A DNA stretch of 28,297 nucleotides, from the NCBI GenBank assembly GCA_017551845.1, contig JAFZKR010000063.1, forward strand, positions 1-28,297, written 5' to 3'. Each line of letters begins with the position of its first letter. Position 1 is the first letter of the stretch. Origin of the DNA: Bacteroidaceae bacterium (GTDB lineage Bacteria; Bacteroidota; Bacteroidia; Bacteroidales; Bacteroidaceae). The position numbers were made by a program, and so were the translations under genes. Of the stretch, positions 24,311-28,297 are shown piece after piece. The notes under the pieces are model-generated. The model did no database searches and was not told the DNA's origin. It saw nothing but the letters and a program-made list of their open reading frames with translations.

Positions 24311-25330
24311 ATGAAAGAACTTGACTGGGCCAATCTGTCATTCGGTTATATGAAGACCAACTGGAATCTCAGAATTTGGTATAAAGACGGAAAATGGGGC
24401 GAGATTGAGGAATCTGACTCCGAGTATGTACCTATGCACATTGCCGCAACCTGTCTGCATTATGGTCAGGAGGCATTTGAGGGCCTTAAGGCTTTCCGAG
24501 GCAGGGATGGCAAGGTGCGCATATTCCGTATGGAGGCCAATGCCGAACGTATGCAGAGCACTTGCCGCGCTACCATGATGCCAGAGTTGCCTACTGATAC
24601 ATTCTGCAAGATGGTGAAACGCGTTGTTGAGCTTAACAAGGAGTTCATTCCTCCATACGAGAGTGGAGCATCGCTTTACATACGTCCGCTTCTGGTGGGT
24701 ACAGGCGCAGAGATTGGTGTGAAACCGGCTAAAGAGTACATGTTCCTGATATTCGTTATGCCGGTAGGCCCGTATTTCAAGGGAGGTTTTGCTGCTAATG
24801 CCTATGCTCTCGTTCGTTCATATGACCGTTCGGCACCATTAGGCATGGGTAAGTACAAGGTGGGCGGTAACTACGCTGCCAGCCTCTTTGCCCACAACAT
24901 TGCTCATGAGAAGGGTTACGGCAGTGAGTTCTATCTGGATGCCAAGGAGAAGAAATATATCGATGAGTGCGGTGCCGCTAACTTTATCGGCATAAAGGGC
25001 AACAGCTATATAACTCCCAAGTCGGAGTCAATTCTGCCTTCAATCACGAATAAGAGTCTGCAGCAGCTTGCAAAGGACAACGGTATGACCGTTGAGTGTC
25101 GTCCGGTTCCTCTGGAGGAGCTTAATGAGATGAGCGAGGCTGGTGCTTGCGGTACCGCAGCCGTTATCTCACCCATCTCACGTATCGATGATATTGAGCT
25201 TGGCAAGTCATATGTCATTGGTGACGGCAAACCGGGTCCTGTTCTTACAGGCCTGTACCATCAGTTGCGTGCCATCCAGTATGGTGACGCTCCCGATACT
25301 CACGGCTGGGTAACTGTACTTGACCTCTAA
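24311..25330 (+). CDS. ilvE: Branched-chain amino acid aminotransferase
   Basis: The 339-residue class IV PLP aminotransferase performs the last step of valine, leucine and isoleucine synthesis, and the first of their breakdown, with glutamate/2-oxoglutarate. It has the BCAT landmarks [27 protein letters not shown], the PLP lysine (about K183) in [24 protein letters not shown] and [14 protein letters not shown]. The length and the eukaryote-like KVGGNYA motif fit the larger BCAT type II group common in Bacteroidetes. It is cytosolic. trmB starts 5 bases later, and a GH18 gene follows that, apparently in one operon. Confidence 0.96.
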   Translation: MKELDWANLSFGYMKTNWNLRIWYKDGKWGEIEESDSEYVPMHIAATCLHYGQEAFEGLKAFRGRDGKVRIFRMEANAERMQSTCRATMMPELPTDTFCKMVKRVVELNKEFIPPYESGASLYIRPLLVGTGAEIGVKPAKEYMFLIFVMPVGPYFKGGFAANAYALVRSYDRSAPLGMGKYKVGGNYAASLFAHNIAHEKGYGSEFYLDAKEKKYIDECGAANFIGIKGNSYITPKSESILPSITNKSLQQLAKDNGMTVECRPVPLEELNEMSEAGACGTAAVISPISRIDDIELGKSYVIGDGKPGPVLTGLYHQLRAIQYGDAPDTHGWVTVLDL

Positions 25331-25335
25331 ACCAT

Positions 25336-26094
25336 ATGTCAAAGGGCAAACTGGCCAAGTTTGAGGATATGCGCGGGTTCCCGCACGTGTTCGAGCCGGT
25401 ATGTTCATATAAGGAGGAGACTCATTTTGAAATGAGGGGCTGTTGGAACAGCTCCTTCTTTCATAATGACGGACCTATTGTTTTGGAACTGGGTTGCGGT
25501 CACGGTGAATATACCGTAGGACTTGCCGGATTGTTCCCTGACAAGAACTTCATTGGTGTTGACATCAAGGGTGCCCGAATGTGGACGGGTGCAAAGCAGT
25601 CTCATGAGGCCGGGATGAAGAATGTGGCTTTTCTGCGTACCAACATAGAACTTATTGACCGTTTCTTTGCTCCGGGCGAGGTCAGCGAGATTTGGCTCAC
25701 ATTTCCTGATCCGCAGATGAAAAAGACTACCAAGCGCCTTACATCCACTTATTTCATGGAGCGGTATCGTAGGATTCTTAAACCTGGTGGCAAGATTCAC
25801 CTTAAGACTGACAGCAACTTCATGTACACCTACACCTGCACAATGGTTGATTATAACCATTTGCCGGTAGAGTTCCGCACCGATGACCTCTATGCCAGCA
25901 GTGATGCCGATCACATTCTTTCCATCAAGACTCACTATGAGCAGCAGTGGCTGGAACGGGGTAAGAGCATCAAATACATAGTGTTCAATCTGCCGCAGGA
26001 GGGTACTCTCACAGAACCTGAAGTGGAGATAGAGCTGGATGATTATCGTAGCTACGGGCGCACCAAGCGAAGCACTTTGCAAACGGGCAAATGA
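25336..26094 (+). CDS. trmB: tRNA (guanine46-N7)-methyltransferase
   Basis: The 252-residue SAM-dependent enzyme methylates G46 in the tRNA variable loop. It has the SAM motif [15 protein letters not shown], a [12 protein letters not shown] motif, the TrmB signature [11 protein letters not shown] and the [12 protein letters not shown] segment. The length is typical. It begins 5 bases after ilvE, and its stop overlaps an ATG of the GH18 gene by four bases (26091-26094), though the GH18 start may be the next ATG. Confidence 0.95.
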   Translation: MSKGKLAKFEDMRGFPHVFEPVCSYKEETHFEMRGCWNSSFFHNDGPIVLELGCGHGEYTVGLAGLFPDKNFIGVDIKGARMWTGAKQSHEAGMKNVAFLRTNIELIDRFFAPGEVSEIWLTFPDPQMKKTTKRLTSTYFMERYRRILKPGGKIHLKTDSNFMYTYTCTMVDYNHLPVEFRTDDLYASSDADHILSIKTHYEQQWLERGKSIKYIVFNLPQEGTLTEPEVEIELDDYRSYGRTKRSTLQTGK

Positions 26095-26102
26095 TACAGG
26101 AT

Positions 26103-27806
26103 ATGAAAAGAATCTTAACGTCAGTACTGTTGTTGTCGGTTTTATTAAACACAAAGGCAGCTGAGAAGGTTGTGGTGGCTTATGTTACATCATGGACAGA
26201 GACTGTTCCGGATCCTACGGTCATGACACATATCAATTACGCATTCGGTCATGTGAATGGTACATTTGACGGAGTGCGGATTGACAATCCGGACCGTTTG
26301 CGACGTATTGTGGCTTTAAAGAAAAAGAACTCACAATTAAAAGTGTTGCTTTCTGTGGGAGGCTGGGGCAGCGGACGTTTCAGTGAAATGGCTGCGTCTG
26401 ATGATAACAGGATGTCTTTTGCCAAGAGTTGCCGCAATGTGGTGGATACGTTCGGGCTTGATGGTATTGATATTGACTGGGAATACCCCACCCAGTCGTC
26501 GGCAGGCATCTCGTCATCACCGGCAGACATCAGAAACTATTCTTTGCTGATGAGGGACCTCCGCCTCCAGCTGGATGATAAACTGCTGACATGTGCCACT
26601 GTTGCCAATGGTGATTATATTGATTTTAAAAGTTGCATAGGATACATAGATATGGTGAATGTGATGTCCTATGACATGGGTAATCCTCCATATCATCACT
26701 CTGCATTATATCCTTCAGAAATATCCGGATGGATGACCGCTTCGGCTGCAATAGATTCACATCTTAAGGCTGGTGTACCACGTGATAAACTTGTTATGGG
26801 TATGCCATTGTATGGTAGAGGCAAACTGGGATATACCACACAACCTGATACTGTAAGAGGTGCGGCTGAGTGCTGGCATGAGCAGTCGATGGTGCCTTAT
26901 CTGGCTGATGCACAGGGTAAGTTGATTTTGGCCTATGAGAATGAGCGATCCATAGGAATCAAATGTCAGTATATTGCAGACCATAATCTGTGTGGCGGAA
27001 TGTATTGGGAATATGGTGATGAGCATCAGGAGAAACTGCGTAATGTGATATGCCGGATCCTGATGCACGGCGATTCAGGCCCCTATACAGCCGACTATGC
27101 GGGAAACAGGATACGGTTTCATGTATTGATTGTCTGGGATCCTTATGCAGAGCCTGCACATGTTGAATTTGACAGACAGGCAATAAATTTCTTCCATAAG
27201 TTGTCTTATGGTGAAGGCTTTACTTATGAAACCAGAACCTCTTGTCCGTCGGATCCGGATTCTCTCAGACAATATGACATGGTGATAATGCTCAACACAC
27301 TTCCGTATGGAGAGACAGAGCGTCGGGCCTTTGAACAGTATATGGAGCAAGGTGGAGGCTGGATGGGTTTCCATGCAACAGGTTATAATGACGGTAATAC
27401 CAAGTGGCCTTGGCTGAATGAGTTTCTGGGTTGCGGCAGTTTTTTAAGCAACAACTGGCCTCCTCAACCGGCACTTGTGGATGTTGAGACTCAGCTGCAT
27501 CCTGTTACGCGGTCATTACCACAACAGTTTGTGGTTCCCGCCAGTGAGTTCTATCAGTATTCTCCTTCACCCCGTGCCAATGAGAATGTTGAAGTGCTTG
27601 TCAGTATATCACCGGAGAATTTTCCGTTCGGTATCAAGGACATAGTCACCCACGGTGACTTTCCGATAGTATGGACTAACAGAAAGTACCGCATGATATA
27701 TCTTAATATGGGACATGGTGATGAGGAATTTATCGATGCCACTCAGAACCTGCTTTTCACCAATGCTTTCCGATGGGTTGCTTTTTCTGTCGGTAAAACA
27801 GAATAA
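26103..27806 (+). CDS. Secreted GH18 chitinase-like protein fused to a ThuA domain
   Basis: The 567-residue protein has a signal peptide (MKRILTSVLLLSVLLNTKA). A GH18 barrel (about 22-322) is complete: LLSVGGWGSG, catalytic DxxDxDxE as D120-D123-D125-E127 (DGIDIDWEYP), MSYD at 188-191 and WEYGDE near 302. From about 337 to 560 follows a ThuA-like glutamine-amidotransferase-fold domain (FHVLIVWDPYAEP, YMEQGGGWMGFHATG, FPIVWTNRKYRMIYLNMGHG). GH18 enzymes cut beta-1,4-GlcNAc polymers or peptidoglycan-like glycans; ThuA domains are linked to disaccharide (trehalose, 3-keto-sugar) metabolism. An ATG at 26091 overlapping the trmB stop would add four residues. An exported hydrolase sits oddly in an ilvE-trmB operon. 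Confidence 0.9.
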   Translation: MKRILTSVLLLSVLLNTKAAEKVVVAYVTSWTETVPDPTVMTHINYAFGHVNGTFDGVRIDNPDRLRRIVALKKKNSQLKVLLSVGGWGSGRFSEMAASDDNRMSFAKSCRNVVDTFGLDGIDIDWEYPTQSSAGISSSPADIRNYSLLMRDLRLQLDDKLLTCATVANGDYIDFKSCIGYIDMVNVMSYDMGNPPYHHSALYPSEISGWMTASAAIDSHLKAGVPRDKLVMGMPLYGRGKLGYTTQPDTVRGAAECWHEQSMVPYLADAQGKLILAYENERSIGIKCQYIADHNLCGGMYWEYGDEHQEKLRNVICRILMHGDSGPYTADYAGNRIRFHVLIVWDPYAEPAHVEFDRQAINFFHKLSYGEGFTYETRTSCPSDPDSLRQYDMVIMLNTLPYGETERRAFEQYMEQGGGWMGFHATGYNDGNTKWPWLNEFLGCGSFLSNNWPPQPALVDVETQLHPVTRSLPQQFVVPASEFYQYSPSPRANENVEVLVSISPENFPFGIKDIVTHGDFPIVWTNRKYRMIYLNMGHGDEEFIDATQNLLFTNAFRWVAFSVGKTE

Positions 27807-27846
27807 ATAGCCTGTAATTTAGCATTGTGTAGATTTATTTTCTTGT

Positions 27847-27906
27847 TTTTCTGTTTTCTTTGTTCATTGTTTCCAGTGCCAATAATTTTGCACCGAAAAC
27901 AGAAAA
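27847..27906. promoter_or_regulatory. 12-bp inverted repeat bracketing the cysK promoter
   Basis: TTTTCTGTTTTC (27847-27858) and GAAAACAGAAAA (27895-27906) are perfect reverse complements separated by 36 bases. They exactly bracket the -33 and -7 boxes of the cysK promoter. This could be a two-site operator, or a hairpin in read-through RNA from the GH18 gene. The AT-rich sequence makes chance possible. Confidence 0.4.
27859..27890 (+). promoter_or_regulatory. Canonical Bacteroidetes promoter of cysK
   Basis: TTTG (27859-27862), a 20-base spacer and TAATTTTG (27883-27890) match the -33/-7 consensus TTTG-N19-21-TAnnTTTG completely. The predicted leader before the ATG at 27928 is about 30 bases. 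This is the best promoter match in the window. Confidence 0.75.
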
Positions 27907-27927
27907 CAAACACAAAACTTAAATATT

Positions 27928-28297
27928 ATGGCTATTTACAACACCATTACTGAACTTATCGGTAAGACTCCGACAGTCAGCCTTAAGACTTTCACGGCTA
28001 AACGTGGTATCAAATCAAACATCATTGCCAAGGTTGAGTTTTTCAACCCGGGCGGATCGGTCAAGGACCGTATTGCTCTTGCAATGATTCTGGATGCAGA
28101 AAAGAAGGGAATCCTTAAGAAAGGAGGTACAATCATAGAGCCCACATCGGGTAATACGGGTGTTGGTCTGTCACTTGTTGGTGCAGTTAGGGGCTACAAG
28201 GTTATTTTGACCATGCCTGAGACCATGAGTATTGAGCGTCGCAAACTTGCCGCCGCTTATGGCACAGAGATCGTTCTTACTCCGGGTGCCAATGGCA
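27928..28297 (+). CDS. cysK: Cysteine synthase, N-terminal 123 residues (cut by window edge)
   Basis: The visible part, from MAIYNTITELIGKTPTVSLK, is the start of O-acetylserine sulfhydrylase, the PLP enzyme that makes cysteine from O-acetylserine and sulfide. The PLP lysine K46 lies in NPGGSVKDR, and the substrate/cofactor loop TSGNTG follows near residue 72. MPETMSIERRKL and AYGTEIVLTPG are CysK-typical. The reading frame is open to the end of the window, so truncation is only by the window. It has its own promoter and is independent of the GH18 operon. Confidence 0.95.
   Translation, partial: MAIYNTITELIGKTPTVSLKTFTAKRGIKSNIIAKVEFFNPGGSVKDRIALAMILDAEKKGILKKGGTIIEPTSGNTGVGLSLVGAVRGYKVILTMPETMSIERRKLAAAYGTEIVLTPGANG

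Noticed and set aside
25405..26154. A 249-codon open frame on the minus strand opposite trmB
   Set aside because: The trmB frame has all methyltransferase motifs; the antisense product shows none and is a coding shadow.

Overview
The window is a stretch of chromosome from a member of the Bacteroidales (Bacteroidota), most likely a gut or rumen Bacteroides/Prevotella-type organism. The evidence is several promoter boxes of the Bacteroidetes form TAnnTTTG, weak or absent Shine-Dalgarno sequences, many SPI/SPII-exported glycan-active proteins, PCMD, DUF4890 and DUF5715 family proteins, and a methylmalonyl-CoA mutase mutA-mutB pair. No phage, insertion sequence, CRISPR array, tRNA or rRNA was seen. 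No stretch longer than about 210 bases lacks a gene.

Layout, left to right. (1) Minus strand: the first codons of mutB and all of mutA (propionate/succinate pathway). (2) Plus strand: an AspT/YidE-type transporter with two TrkA-C domains. (3) Minus strand: rfbB (dTDP-glucose 4,6-dehydratase), a small secreted Gly/Gln-rich DUF4890/Spy-like protein, and a tightly coupled operon of MATE exporter, cytidylate-kinase-like protein and YfcE-type phosphoesterase. (4) Plus strand: a three-gene surface operon of GH3 lipoprotein, outer-membrane barrel and PCMD lipoprotein. (5) Minus strand: a NapH/NapG-like membrane polyferredoxin and a Tat-exported aldo/keto reductase-ferredoxin. (6) Plus strand: xseA, xseB and an M48 metalloprotease lipoprotein. 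(7) Plus strand: a glycan-degradation cluster of two paralogous CE1-like esterases, a surface lipoprotein and a GH43 with a ricin-like C-terminus. (8) Minus strand: a five-helix membrane protein fused to a DUF5715 (M15 peptidase-like) domain. (9) Plus strand: ilvE, trmB, a GH18-ThuA fusion, and the start of cysK.

The most unusual signal is a shared Gly/Gln/Pro/Ala low-complexity composition (motifs such as APQG, GQRP, GGFGGG). It occurs in proteins of unrelated fold: the DUF4890 protein, both esterases, the lipoprotein and, in a shorter Gly-rich form, the GH43. In the two esterases it sits inside the catalytic domain rather than at a terminus. In three genes it is built from perfect or near-perfect DNA repeats. 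Other points worth a second look are a cysteine-rich insertion and a five-cysteine run in MutA, a NapH-NapG fusion with an internal twin-arginine motif, the DUF5715 membrane fusion, and the GH18-ThuA fusion.

Functionally, regions 4 and 7 look like plant cell-wall (arabinoxylan/arabinan-type) utilisation genes without SusC/SusD. The rest is housekeeping metabolism (propionate, branched-chain amino acids, cysteine, tRNA modification, DNA repair, dTDP-sugars). All family assignments come from reading protein motifs by eye; no database search was possible.
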